Source of the DNA: JBBRWO01 sp038249135 | GTDB taxonomy: Bacteria > Actinomycetota > Coriobacteriia > Anaerosomatales > JAAXUF01 | Assembly (NCBI GenBank): GCA_038249135.1 | Contig: JBBRWO010000003.1 | Span: 14,348 to 78,347 of the forward strand | DNA length: 64,000 nt | Direction: 5' to 3' | Shown here: one piece after another, positions 37,225 to 45,245 of the stretch | Layout of the letters: the number at the start of each line of letters is the position of its first letter | Numbering within the stretch: position 1 is the first letter of the stretch | Program-made: the position numbers and the translations under genes | Notes under the pieces: generated by a model | What the model was told of the DNA's origin: nothing | The model's input: the letters and a program-made list of their open reading frames with translations, nothing else | The model's database searches: none

Positions 37225-37584
37225 CTACTTCCCGCCGTCAGCGATCGGGTCGGTCCTTGCGAGCAGCGCGTCGAGCGATGCCTGCATCGACTCGAGTCGT
37301 CCGCGCATCTCGGCGACCTCGAATGTGAGACCGTCCAGGTGTTGCGAGACGTCGGTGCGCGAACCCGCCGGCTCGGCACCTCCCGATGCCAGCTCGGCCT
37401 TGAGCTGCTCCTTACGCTCAGCAATCATCGCCGAGAGCCCGTCCACGAACGCCTCGGGTCCGGCGTCCATGCCCCCGGTCTCCTGGCCTTCTCCCCGTGT
37501 CACAGCCGCCTTCCAGCCCTCGTCCGCCGTTTCATGCACCAGCGCCCACGAGGCCATGAATCGCATAAAGTCGTCGTTGTTCAC
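37225..37584 (-). CDS. Small coiled-coil protein, unknown
   Basis: 119 residues from a GTG that directly abuts the ATPase TAG stop. The N-terminal half is acidic/hydrophilic with an aromatic MRFMASWALVHE helix. The C-terminal part (about 60-110) is a heptad-like amphipathic helix (VAEMRGRLESMQASLDALLA). The length and composition recall phasin-like or PHA-associated small proteins but no family is certain. It sits between a metal ATPase and a UbiB-type kinase and is probably co-transcribed with both. Confidence 0.6.
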   Translation of the reverse strand: MNNDDFMRFMASWALVHETADEGWKAAVTRGEGQETGGMDAGPEAFVDGLSAMIAERKEQLKAELASGGAEPAGSRTDVSQHLDGLTFEVAEMRGRLESMQASLDALLARTDPIADGGK

Positions 37585-39822
37585 CTACGCCCTCCTCTTC
37601 TCTTGTGCGGTATTCGCCGAACGTCGCCCACTTCCCGCCGATGACTTCGCTAGGAGGCGCATCCCGTTCGCGATCACCAACAATGCCACGCCTGTGTCGG
37701 CGAAGACTGCGAGCCACATGTTGGCGTACCCGAACACGGCCGCCGTCAGCACCGCCACCTTCACCGCCACCGAGAACACGACGTTCTGGCGGATGATTGC
37801 AAGCGTGCGGCGACCCAACGCGAAGAAGCCCGGCAGAGCCGTGAGATCGTCGGCCATCAGCGCAACGTCGGCCGTCTCCAATGCCGTGTCGGAACCGACC
37901 GCGCCCATCGCGATGCCGATGTCGGCCGCAGCAAGCGCGGGCGCGTCGTTCACGCCGTCCCCGACCATCGCCACGACTCCCCAGCGCTCCTTGAGCCGAT
38001 GCACGGCCGCGACCTTGTCGGCGGGCAGGAGCCTCGCCATGTGCGAGGCCAGCCCGAGCCGGTGCGCGACCGCGGCGGCAGTCCGTTCGTTGTCGCCGGT
38101 CAGCATCACCAGGTGCTCGATACCACCCTGCTGGAGCGCCGCAATCGCATCGGGTGCCTCCGCGCGTGCCGCATCAGCCACGCCGAGGAACCCGAGCGGT
38201 GCGTGACAGTCCTCGGCCAGAACAAGAATCGTCATCCCGGCGTTCTCGGCCTCTTCGACGAGGGTCGCGAGCTCCGGTGGGATGCGCACAAGCTCCTCGG
38301 CGAAGACCGGGCTGACAAGGTGGAGTCGGCGGCCATCGACGGTGCCGCTGACTCCGCGGCCCGGCTGCTCCACGACATCGGTTGCAGGCCTCATCGAGAG
38401 CTGGACCCGCTGCGCCTCGACGAGCACCGCGCGAGCGAGCGGATGGGTGGAGTTGGCTTCAAGCGACGCGGCAAGCGCTAAGACCTCATCAGCGTCGAGC
38501 ATGTCCTCGGCGTGGACTCGGCGCACGAACGGACGACCGGCCGTCAGGGTCCCGGTCTTGTCGAACGCGATCGCTCGTACACGCGCAGCCTGCTCAAGGA
38601 ACGCGCCGCCCTTTACCAGGACGCCATCGCGCGCGGCCCTCGAAATCGCGCTCACAAGCGTGACCGGAGTCGAGATGACGAGTGCGCATGGACATGCCGC
38701 GACGAGCACAACCAGCGAGCGATAGAACCACTCGGACCAGACGGTCAGATCGTTGACCGGCGTGAAGTGAACCGCTGCAGAGATCAACGGGCCGCCAACC
38801 GCTACGACCACTGCGAGCCCGACCGCGAGGGGCGTGTAGACGCGACTGAAGCGATCCACTACGAGTTGAACCGGGGCGCGGGCCGCCTGAGCCTCTTCGA
38901 CCTGGAAGACGATGCGAGCGAGTGTAGAGTCTTCCGCGCTCGCGGTGACCGTGATCTCGAGCAACCCACTGGTGTTGAGGGAGCCCGCGTACACCGCGTC
39001 ACCCACCGCCTTATCGGCGGGCATCGGCTCGCCTGTGATCGGCGCCTCGTCGACCGCAGAGAACCCGACAGCGATCGTGCCGTCCAATGCGATCCGCTCG
39101 CCGGGCCTGACGATGATAACCTCGCCGACCGAGACCGCCGCCGGGGAAACTTCGACTATCGTCGAGTCACGGCGCACTCGCGCAATCGGGGGCGCCAACG
39201 ACATCAGGTCGCGAATCGAGCTGCGCGTGCGAGCCAGCGCGCGCGACTCAAGCCATCCTCCCAGCGCAAAGAGGAAGACAACGGTCGCGGCCTCAGAGTA
39301 CGCCCCGATACCAAACGCGCCGATGACCGCAATCATCATGAGCACGTTCATATCCACGCTACGAGCTCGCACAGAAGCGACCGCACGCGGCCCGAGCAGG
39401 CTGAAGCCCATGAGCACCGCGAGCAGGTAAGTCGCGGTCGACGCAGCCGGCGAAACTCCAGCGAGTGCCCAGCCAGCAAGTGACAGCGCGCCGGACCCGA
39501 CAACCGCTATCGTCGTGCGATTGCGCGCCATCCACGGCCGGGAATCAGGCGTGCCCGAGGGCTCGCGCGCCTCGCCGACCGCCACGATCCCGTGACCCGA
39601 GCGCTCGACCACCGCGACGACGCGCGCGCGCGGATCGTCCTCGGGTTCGTATTCGATCAACAGGGTGCCACTCGCGTAGTTCAGGTCCGCCGAGACCACC
39701 CCGGGGACCAGCGATACGGACTTAGCCACGGTCCGCGCGCAGTCGGGTCAATCAAGCCCCGTGATATGCCACACCTCGTGCGGGTAGGCGCCCGAGATGT
39801 CTACCCCACTCACGCGCGTCAT
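37585..39822 (-). CDS. P1B-type Zn/Cd/Pb ATPase with probable selenocysteine in HMA domain
   Basis: Heavy-metal exporter of the inner membrane. From ATG 39822, overlapping the arsR stop as ATGA, the frame is 745 residues with one in-frame TGA at codon 25 (39750-39748). Around it the protein reads ITGLD-[TGA]-PDCARTVAKSV, a complete HMA motif in which the first Cys of Cys-x2-Cys is TGA. A stem-loop follows at SECIS spacing. Later motifs: ITGEP, CPC at 377-379 in ACPCALVIST (zinc/cadmium class), DKTGTLT from 421 and GDGVNDAPALAAADIGIAMG. A GTG at 39729 would give 714 residues with no metal-binding Cys pair. A TGC-to-TGA mutation or base error is the main alternative. Confidence 0.78.
39716..39736 (-). 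promoter_or_regulatory. Putative bacterial SECIS stem-loop after in-frame TGA
   Basis: In mRNA order, stem GCGGAC (39736-39731) pairs with GTCCGT (39721-39716; last pair G-U) around the loop CGTGGCTAA. The loop starts 17 bases after the TGA, and its second base is G. This matches the published pattern for bacterial SECIS elements (apical loop 16-37 bases from TGA, G among its first two bases), and the loop begins at the same distance as in E. coli fdhF. The hairpin also has to encode the HMA motif, so chance pairing is possible. Confidence 0.6.
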
Positions 39823-40223
39823 CTGTCGACCCTTTGGTGAGGAAGGTGCTCGGCTGCGTGCGCGAGACCTTGGTCGAGCAGCGCTGTCACGTGGTCATCC
39901 GCAAGCCGGTAGACCGCACGGTTCCCGTCTCGGCGAAACACCACCAAACCGCGGTCCCGTAACAGCCTCAATTGGTGACTGACCCCCGACTGGCTGATGC
40001 CGCATACCTCGGCGAGGTCGCAGACGCAGAGCTCTGTTACCGAGAGCGCGTCGAGGATACGCAGCCGCGTCGGGTCCGACAACGCCGAGAAGATCGCGGT
40101 GGTCGCTCGAACCAGCGGTTCATCGGCCAATCGTACACGCGCGACAGCAACCGCCGTACAATCGATGATCGTTGCAGCGCACGCGCCCTCGGTGATAGAA
40201 CCGGTACCCGCGTCCCTGCTCAC
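39819..40223 (-). CDS. ArsR/SmtB-family metal-responsive repressor
   Basis: 134 residues from a GTG preceded by AGGAG. Winged helix: RLRILDALSVTELCVCDLA, then the recognition helix QSGVSHQLRLLRDRGLV. Two metal sites are visible. A Cys-x-Cys in ELCVCDL is the alpha3-type site of Cd/Pb sensors. In the last helix DDH, ten residues, H, two residues, E (DDHVTALLDQGLAHAAEH) is the alpha5 DxHx10Hx2E/H zinc motif of SmtB/CzrA. It should repress the ATPase it overlaps and be released by Zn or Cd. The first 25 residues are an N-terminal extension of unknown role. Confidence 0.92.
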   Translation of the reverse strand: MSRDAGTGSITEGACAATIIDCTAVAVARVRLADEPLVRATTAIFSALSDPTRLRILDALSVTELCVCDLAEVCGISQSGVSHQLRLLRDRGLVVFRRDGNRAVYRLADDHVTALLDQGLAHAAEHLPHQRVDR

Positions 40224-40233
40224 GACACGCTCC

Positions 40234-40261
40234 TATCTGAACGAATGCTCATATGTTCATG
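40234..40261 (-). promoter_or_regulatory. Candidate ArsR/SmtB operator
   Basis: Upstream of the arsR GTG lies an inverted repeat TGAAC (40238-40242), 12 bases, GTTCA (40255-40259), within AT-richer sequence. TGAAC-type half-sites are characteristic of SmtB/CzrA/CadC operators. A weak -35-like TTGCAT (40264-40259 on the minus strand) overlaps it. Binding is inferred. Confidence 0.5.
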
Positions 40262-40281
40262 CAACCATAGCATAGAGCAAA

Positions 40282-40306
40282 GGAGACGACCCACTGGGTC
40301 GTCTCC
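40282..40306 (-). terminator. Strong hairpin downstream of the Cys-ladder gene
   Basis: A perfect 11-bp stem, GGAGACGACCC (40282-40292) with GGGTCGTCTCC (40296-40306), and an ACT loop. It lies 32 bases past the stop of the 40339..40695 gene and before the arsR promoter. There is no strong U-run. Confidence 0.65.
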
Positions 40307-40338
40307 GAATACGAACAGAGAACATGGGGAGCTGGCGT

Positions 40339-40695
40339 CTAGCGCATGCCGTACTCATCAATCAACGGGTCGTATGCCTGAACGTTCCAGTCGATTTGCA
40401 GGGAGCGAAGGCGGTTGTAGTACTCCTCTTCGTTGTATTCCTTGTTGAGAATGTGGAACCGAGCGCCATTGAGCCCTACGCAGTAGGCGCAGTCACGGCA
40501 ATCCACGCACTGGACACACTCGATCAAGCTGTCGCAGTTGTGACAGCCGATGCAGGCACGCGCGTTGTAGGTGTAGTTGCAGTTGCGGGTCGCCTCCACG
40601 TTGAAGCAGCCGTAGTTATTCATCGCATCGCGGTCATGGGTATGCTCAACTTTGAGCCGAGACCACTCGCGTGCGTGTGCAGCCTTGTCCAACAT
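40339..40695 (-). CDS. Cys-ladder small protein, unknown
   Basis: 118 residues from the ATG at 40695, chosen for its GGAAGGG five bases upstream. The middle carries a ladder of Cys pairs: GCF, RNCNYTY, ACIGCHNCDSLIECVQCVDC, then RDCAYCVGL, 12 Cys in about 50 residues. The C-terminal part FHILNKEYNEEEYYNRL is a conserved-looking tail. The pattern suggests a metal-binding or structural Cys fold, resembling Cys-rich repeat proteins with an HILNKEY-type tail that I recall from diverse bacteria, but no function is known. It is not a standard 4Fe-4S ferredoxin: the spacing (C-x2-C-x4-C-x2-C) is regular rather than CxxCxxCxxxCP. Confidence 0.6.
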   Translation of the reverse strand: MLDKAAHAREWSRLKVEHTHDRDAMNNYGCFNVEATRNCNYTYNARACIGCHNCDSLIECVQCVDCRDCAYCVGLNGARFHILNKEYNEEEYYNRLRSLQIDWNVQAYDPLIDEYGMR

Positions 40696-40803
40696 CGCAG
40701 CCCTTCCCATTCGCTCGCTGGTTCGAATAGCGTATCACCGTGCGCAACGACGCGCATTGGAGATTTCGCGGTACGATGAGCGCAAACCACTGAGGGAGTT
40801 CAC

Positions 40804-41457
40804 ATGTCACCGAACGCGAAGTTCTGGACCGCAGCGATCGCCGCTGGCCTGATCGGAGTGCTCGTGGGTGCCGGAGCCGTCTGGGCAGTAAACCGGCAAT
40901 CGGCTCCTCGGCCCGTAGCCGCCGACACACTAGAAATCGATGCACTGAGGGCGACAGTCGACCAGAAGGACCAGCTCATCGCGAGCCTCACCGAGAAGTA
41001 CAACTCGGCGATCGCAAGCGCCTCGGTAACGGCGACCACGACCGCCGAGGTCACGACAACGAGCGGGACCACCAAGCAGTTCACGTTCATCAAAGACGTG
41101 ACCATCAAGGGCGGCAAGACCACCATAAGCGCCGACTTCGCACAGTTTCTGACCGGGAAGGCTGCGGCCGACTCCGCGACCGCGCATGGCGACGAGTCCC
41201 CTCCCCCCAACGATTACTACATCGCAAACGACAACAAAAAGTTGCGCACGCTTCCCGTGAAGTCAGGCATCAAGGTATCGTTGACGGCGCTTGACGATGG
41301 CACCAGCGATCCCGAGGGGTACAAGGTGTCGCTATCGAAGTGGGCGGGCTACTATGCCGCGCCCACGCCGGACACTGGCAGCATCACGGGCGGTCCGTAC
41401 TGGATCACGATCACTAACAGTGTCGTGACGGCGATCGAAGAACAGTACACGCCGTAG
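40804..41457 (+). CDS. Membrane-anchored or secreted protein, unknown
   Basis: 217 residues, ATG preceded by GGGAG. An N-terminal helix, KFWTAAIAAGLIGVLVGAGAVWAV (6-29), anchors or exports it. A short coiled segment (LRATVDQKDQLIASLTEKY) and a Thr-rich linker follow. The C-terminal domain has beta-type sequence (IKVSLTALDDGTSDPEGYKV) ending in GGPYWITITNSVVTAIEEQY. No family recognised. It is convergent with uvrB. Confidence 0.65.
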   Translation: MSPNAKFWTAAIAAGLIGVLVGAGAVWAVNRQSAPRPVAADTLEIDALRATVDQKDQLIASLTEKYNSAIASASVTATTTAEVTTTSGTTKQFTFIKDVTIKGGKTTISADFAQFLTGKAAADSATAHGDESPPPNDYYIANDNKKLRTLPVKSGIKVSLTALDDGTSDPEGYKVSLSKWAGYYAAPTPDTGSITGGPYWITITNSVVTAIEEQYTP

Positions 41458-41482
41458 CAGCGCACGCCGTAGCGTGATGCGT

Positions 41483-41503
41483 GCGGGGACGTGAGTCCCC
41501 TGC
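41483..41503. terminator. Hairpin between convergent 40804 gene and uvrB
   Basis: GGGGAC (41485-41490), a GTGA loop, then GTCCCC (41495-41500), flanked by GC/GC pairs. It lies 27 bases after the plus-strand stop and 27 bases before the uvrB stop, so it could serve both. No clear U-run. Immediately before it GCACGCCGTAGC recurs twice. Confidence 0.4.
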
Positions 41504-41526
41504 GGCTCGAGCCCGCGCGGTTGCGA

Positions 41527-43632
41527 CTATCGTCTCTTACGTCGTCCGTAGTCGCTGCCCTTGCGAGCGCCCTTCTTCAGCCGAGCCAAGACCTCATCGG
41601 TCGGGGTCGACTCCACCTCGGCCCGCAGCTTGACGACCTGATCGCGCAGTCTGGCCGCGGCCTCGAAATCGAGTGACTCGGCTGCGTGCGACATATCCTC
41701 CTCGAGCGTGGCGATGAGCCGCATGACCTCATCGAGTGGCATCTTCGCGAGTTCCTTCGCCGCCTCCGCAGCGGTGGTGAGTTGCGAATCGCCCTCGTGC
41801 ATGTACTGCACTATGTCCGCGATCGCCTTACGGATCGTCTGCGGCTCGATACCGTGCTCGGTGTTGTACGCGACCTGCCTTTCTCGGCGGCGATTGGTCT
41901 CGTCGATTGCGAGTCTCATCGAGTCAGTCACCTTGTCGGCATACATGATGACCTGGCCTGAGACGTTTCTGGCCGCGCGGCCGATGGTCTGGATCAACGA
42001 TCGGTGGTTGCGGAGAAAGCCCTCTTTGTCGGCGTCGAGGATCGTGACCAGCGACACCTCCGGCAGGTCGAGTCCTTCGCGCAGCAGGTTGATGCCCACG
42101 AGGACATCGAACTCCCCCGCCCGCAGATCGCGCAGGATCTCGATGCGCTCGAGCGTGGCGATATCGGAGTGCAGGTAGCGGACACGTATGCCCTGCTCGA
42201 AGAGGTAGTCGGTCAGATCCTCTGACATCTTTTTGGTGAGTGTGGTGACGAGTGTGCGCTCGTCGACTGCGGTGCGCGCTTTGATCTCCGCAATCAGGTC
42301 GTCCACCTGGCCCTTTACGGGACGCACGACTATCTGCGGGTCGACAAGACCCGTCGGCCGGATGATCTGCTCGACGATCTGGTCAGCAACTCGCATCTCA
42401 TAGTCGCCCGGCGTCGCCGAGACGTAGATAAACTGCGGGATGCGCGCTTCGAACTCGTCGAAACGTAGCGGCCGGTTGTCGAGCGCGCTGGGGAGCCGGA
42501 ACCCGTGCTCGACCAGCGTGAGCTTGCGGCTGCGGTCGCCCTCATGCATGCCGCGAATCTGCGGGAGCGTGACGTGCGACTCGTCGATGATGGTGAGGAA
42601 GTCGTCGCCAAAGTAGTCGATGAGTGTGTTGGCCGGCTCGCCTGGCTCACGACCATCGAGGTGGCGCGAGTAGTTCTCGATGCCGCTGGTGAAACCCATC
42701 GTCTCGAGCATCTCGAGGTCGTAGTTCACACGCATTTCGAGCCGCTGGGCTTCGAGCAGCTTCCCGTCGGCCTTGAGCTCCTTGAGGCGCTGCGTGAGCT
42801 CGTCCTGGATGGTCCCGAGCGCCTTCTGCAATTTGGTCCGTTCGGTGACGTAGTGAGTGGCCGGCCAGATGGGCAGCTCATCGAAGGTGGTGAGCACCTC
42901 GCCCGTCAGCTGGTCAACCTCCGCAACGGTCTCGATCTCGTCCCCAAAGAACTCCACCCGCACGGGATGGTCTGCGTACGGCGGGAACACGTCGAGCACA
43001 TCGCCCCGCACCCGGAACGTCCCACGCGACAAGTCGTAGTCGTTGCGATCGTACTGAATGCCGATGAGTTCCTGGATCAGGTCGTCGCGATCCATAGTCT
43101 TGCCAGCGCCGAGGAACACAGCCATTCCAGCGTAGTCTTCGGGTGAACCGATACCGTAGATGCAGCTCACGCTGGCAACAACCACGACGTCCTTGCGAGA
43201 CAACAACGCGGCGGTCGCAGCGTGACGCAACTTCTCGACCTCGGCGTTGATCGAAGCGTCCTTCTCGATGAAGGTGTCGGTCGACGGCACGTATGCTTCC
43301 GGCTGGTAGTAGTCGTAGTAGCTCACGAAGTAGACGACTGCGTTGTCCGGCAGGAACTCCTTGATCTCGCTGGCGAGCTGCGCGGCGAGCGTTTTGTTGG
43401 GGGCCATGATGAGCGTCGGCTTCTGAACCTGCTCGATCACTTTGGCCATAGTGAAGGTCTTGCCCGAACCAGTGACACCGAGCAGCGTCTGCGAGCGCAG
43501 ACCGTCCTTCACGCCCCGGCTCAGCTCGGCGATTGCAGCAGGCTGATCGCCAGACGGCTCAAACGGCGCGACGACTCGGAAAACATGGGTTGTCTTCGGT
43601 GTGTTCTTGGGGGTGCTCTTCGAGTCGCTCAC
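41527..43632 (-). CDS. uvrB: UvrABC excinuclease subunit B
   Basis: Helicase-like damage-verification subunit of nucleotide excision repair. 701 residues from a GTG. Walker A is LLGVTGSGKTFTMAKV (50-65). The beta-hairpin region follows with VVYFVSYYDYYQPEAYVPS. Helicase motifs TIIDESHVTLPQI and LVGINLLREGLDLPEVSL are present, then a QTIGRAARN motif. The C-terminal UVR motif (HAAESLDFEAAARLRDQV, about 660) is the UvrC contact. A basic tail (KKGARKGSDYGRRKRR) closes it. uvrA and uvrC are 12-17 kb away on the same strand. Confidence 0.96.
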   Translation of the reverse strand: MSDSKSTPKNTPKTTHVFRVVAPFEPSGDQPAAIAELSRGVKDGLRSQTLLGVTGSGKTFTMAKVIEQVQKPTLIMAPNKTLAAQLASEIKEFLPDNAVVYFVSYYDYYQPEAYVPSTDTFIEKDASINAEVEKLRHAATAALLSRKDVVVVASVSCIYGIGSPEDYAGMAVFLGAGKTMDRDDLIQELIGIQYDRNDYDLSRGTFRVRGDVLDVFPPYADHPVRVEFFGDEIETVAEVDQLTGEVLTTFDELPIWPATHYVTERTKLQKALGTIQDELTQRLKELKADGKLLEAQRLEMRVNYDLEMLETMGFTSGIENYSRHLDGREPGEPANTLIDYFGDDFLTIIDESHVTLPQIRGMHEGDRSRKLTLVEHGFRLPSALDNRPLRFDEFEARIPQFIYVSATPGDYEMRVADQIVEQIIRPTGLVDPQIVVRPVKGQVDDLIAEIKARTAVDERTLVTTLTKKMSEDLTDYLFEQGIRVRYLHSDIATLERIEILRDLRAGEFDVLVGINLLREGLDLPEVSLVTILDADKEGFLRNHRSLIQTIGRAARNVSGQVIMYADKVTDSMRLAIDETNRRRERQVAYNTEHGIEPQTIRKAIADIVQYMHEGDSQLTTAAEAAKELAKMPLDEVMRLIATLEEDMSHAAESLDFEAAARLRDQVVKLRAEVESTPTDEVLARLKKGARKGSDYGRRKRR

Positions 43633-43644
43633 ATGCGGCCTTTC

Positions 43645-44208
43645 CTAGAATGCGTCAGGGTAGAGCTCCGTGTACCGGTCCTTGCCCCGCATCACACGAA
43701 GCACGTAATGGCGAGTCTCCGGAAACTCGATCGCAGCACGAATATCCCCGCCCTTGGCCTTCCACTCATCAGCATGACGCAGCCCGGCGTTGTAGGCGGC
43801 GAGTACGGTCTCGATCTCATGGTAGCGATTGACCAGATAGCGCAGGTACGCGGTGCCGTACTCGATATTGACAGCGGGGTCTGACAAGGAGTCGACGGGG
43901 AACTTCTCCTCGTCTACATCGCCGCTGCGCGCGAGGTCTTCGGCTGTGGACGGCAGGACTTGCATCAGGCCGACTGCACCGGCAGCCGAACGCGTGTCAG
44001 GCTTCCATTTGGACTCCGCATTGATCACTGCCGCGATGAGGTAGGGACTGACCTCGTGTCTGGCCGAGGATTCGGTGATCGCTTGAGAGAACGCCAGCGG
44101 ATAGTAGAATCGCTGCCAAGACGCGGGACCACGCAGGTACAGGAAGGTCGCGCCCGCCAGAACAACCACGATAGCGAACAGCGTGAGGCGAATCGGTGTG
44201 CGGCTCAC
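43645..44208 (-). CDS. Lytic transglycosylase (SLT family)
   Basis: Cleaves peptidoglycan glycan strands outside the membrane. 187 residues from a GTG overlapping the coaE stop. An N-terminal anchor (LTLFAIVVVLAGATFLYL, 8-25) is followed by the SLT fold. The catalytic Glu65 is in INAESKW; AAGAVGLMQVLPSTA and ETVLAAYNAG complete the signature. Membrane-tethered form; no LysM or other wall domain. uvrB follows 12 bases later on the same strand. Confidence 0.92.
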   Translation of the reverse strand: MSRTPIRLTLFAIVVVLAGATFLYLRGPASWQRFYYPLAFSQAITESSARHEVSPYLIAAVINAESKWKPDTRSAAGAVGLMQVLPSTAEDLARSGDVDEEKFPVDSLSDPAVNIEYGTAYLRYLVNRYHEIETVLAAYNAGLRHADEWKAKGGDIRAAIEFPETRHYVLRVMRGKDRYTELYPDAF

Positions 44209-44822
44209 CGCACACCACCGTCGACGACGTACTCCTCCCAGAAGCGCTCGAGCGCCGAGGTGAAACGCTCGATGGAGCCGTCGTTGACGATCAGGACCTC
44301 GGCGAGCTCAGCGCGTTGGGCATCGGTTGCCTGGGATCGCATGCGCCGTGCAACGTCATCGGGCGCCATTCCTCGCTCGACTGCGCGAGCCGCCCGTACT
44401 GATTCGGGACCCACGATGGCAACCACGATATCGGCGAGCTCGCCAAAGACGGGAGCCTCTGCGAGAAGTGGAACCTCGAGTACGATCACGGGTGGCGGCG
44501 CCTGAAGCAATCGCATGTCGGCGATGGAGGGACCCACCTCACGAACGACGGCGGGGTGCACGATGGCATTGAGACGCCGAGTCGCGTCGGGGCTCGCGAA
44601 TGCCGCGCGCGCAAGTGCAGGTCGGTCCAGGCGACCATCAGCGAGCAGCACTTCGTCGCCACCGAACTCCTCGGCAACTCGCGCGAGCAACGACGTACCG
44701 GGGGCCAGCAGCCGGGCGGCGATGTCGTCGAGGTCGAGCGCGACGGCACCTCGCTCGCGGAAGAACTCCGCTGCGGTCGACTTGCCGGCACCGAGGCCGC
44801 CTGTGAGAACGAGTACTTGCAT
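44205..44822 (-). CDS. coaE: Dephospho-CoA kinase
   Basis: Last step of CoA synthesis, phosphorylating the ribose 3'-OH. 205 residues. P-loop GGLGAGKST (8-16), then the conserved DLDDIAARLL Asp region, HPAVVREV, VLEVPLLAEA and VGPESVRAARAVERG (the substrate-binding Arg segment). Ends at an overlap (GTGA) with the lytic transglycosylase gene. It is separated from rpsA by 121 bases that include the rpsA terminator. Confidence 0.93.
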   Translation of the reverse strand: MQVLVLTGGLGAGKSTAAEFFRERGAVALDLDDIAARLLAPGTSLLARVAEEFGGDEVLLADGRLDRPALARAAFASPDATRRLNAIVHPAVVREVGPSIADMRLLQAPPPVIVLEVPLLAEAPVFGELADIVVAIVGPESVRAARAVERGMAPDDVARRMRSQATDAQRAELAEVLIVNDGSIERFTSALERFWEEYVVDGGVR

Positions 44823-44875
44823 ACTCTATGGGTACCACAGGTGCGCCACAAAGCCCACATGAAACCTAAGGAGTT

Positions 44876-44918
44876 CACAAAAGAAGGGCCGAATCGGCGT
44901 GATGCCGACCCGGCCCTT
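44876..44918 (-). terminator. rpsA rho-independent terminator
   Basis: Stem AAGGGCCG (44884-44891) with CGGCCCTT (44911-44918) and an inner TCGGC/GCCGA stem. On the minus strand it is followed by CTTTTGTG. It lies 26 bases past the rpsA stop. Confidence 0.75.
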
Positions 44919-44943
44919 CAGGCGATTCAGGTGATGCGAGGTG

Positions 44944-45245
44944 CTACTCGGCAGCCTTCTCGGCGGACTCGTCGGCTTCCTCGACGGGAGCTTCCTCGGC
45001 GACCGGCTCGGCTTCCTCGGGGGTCTCCTCGGCGGCAGCTTCCTCGGCGACCGGCTCGGCCTCCTCGGCGACAGCTTCCTCGACGACCGGCTCGGCTTCC
45101 TCGGCTACAGCTTCCTCGGCGACCGGCTCGGCTTCCTCGGGGGTCTCCTCGGCGACAGCTTCCTCGGCAACCTCAGCCTCGGCGGCGGGGGCTTCCTCGG
45201 CAACCTCAGCCTCGGCGGCGGGGGCATCCTCGGTCTCTACGACCT
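44944..45245. repeat. Imperfect tandem repeats encoding the S1 acidic tail
   Basis: The 3' end of rpsA is a chain of imperfect repeats built on gcttcctcggcgaccggctcgg and gcctcggcggcgggggcttc (plus-strand view). They encode PVAEEA/AVAEEAEPV and APAAEAEVAEE units. Slippage here could change tail length between strains. Confidence 0.75.

Noticed and set aside
39729..39822. Reading the TGA before the ATPase as a simple stop, with a GTG start at 39729
   Set aside because: That start has no clear ribosome-binding site and removes the metal-binding Cys pair, while the upstream frame continues an intact HMA domain to an ATG coupled to the arsR stop. It stays the fallback if no Sec machinery exists.
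41458..41526. Short direct repeats GCACGCCGTAGC as a mobile-element footprint
   Set aside because: Only two copies at the end of a coding region, with no flanking duplication or transposase.
44944..45245. Tandem repeats as a CRISPR or minisatellite element
   Set aside because: The units are in frame with rpsA, imperfect, and encode the acidic tail; there are no spacers.
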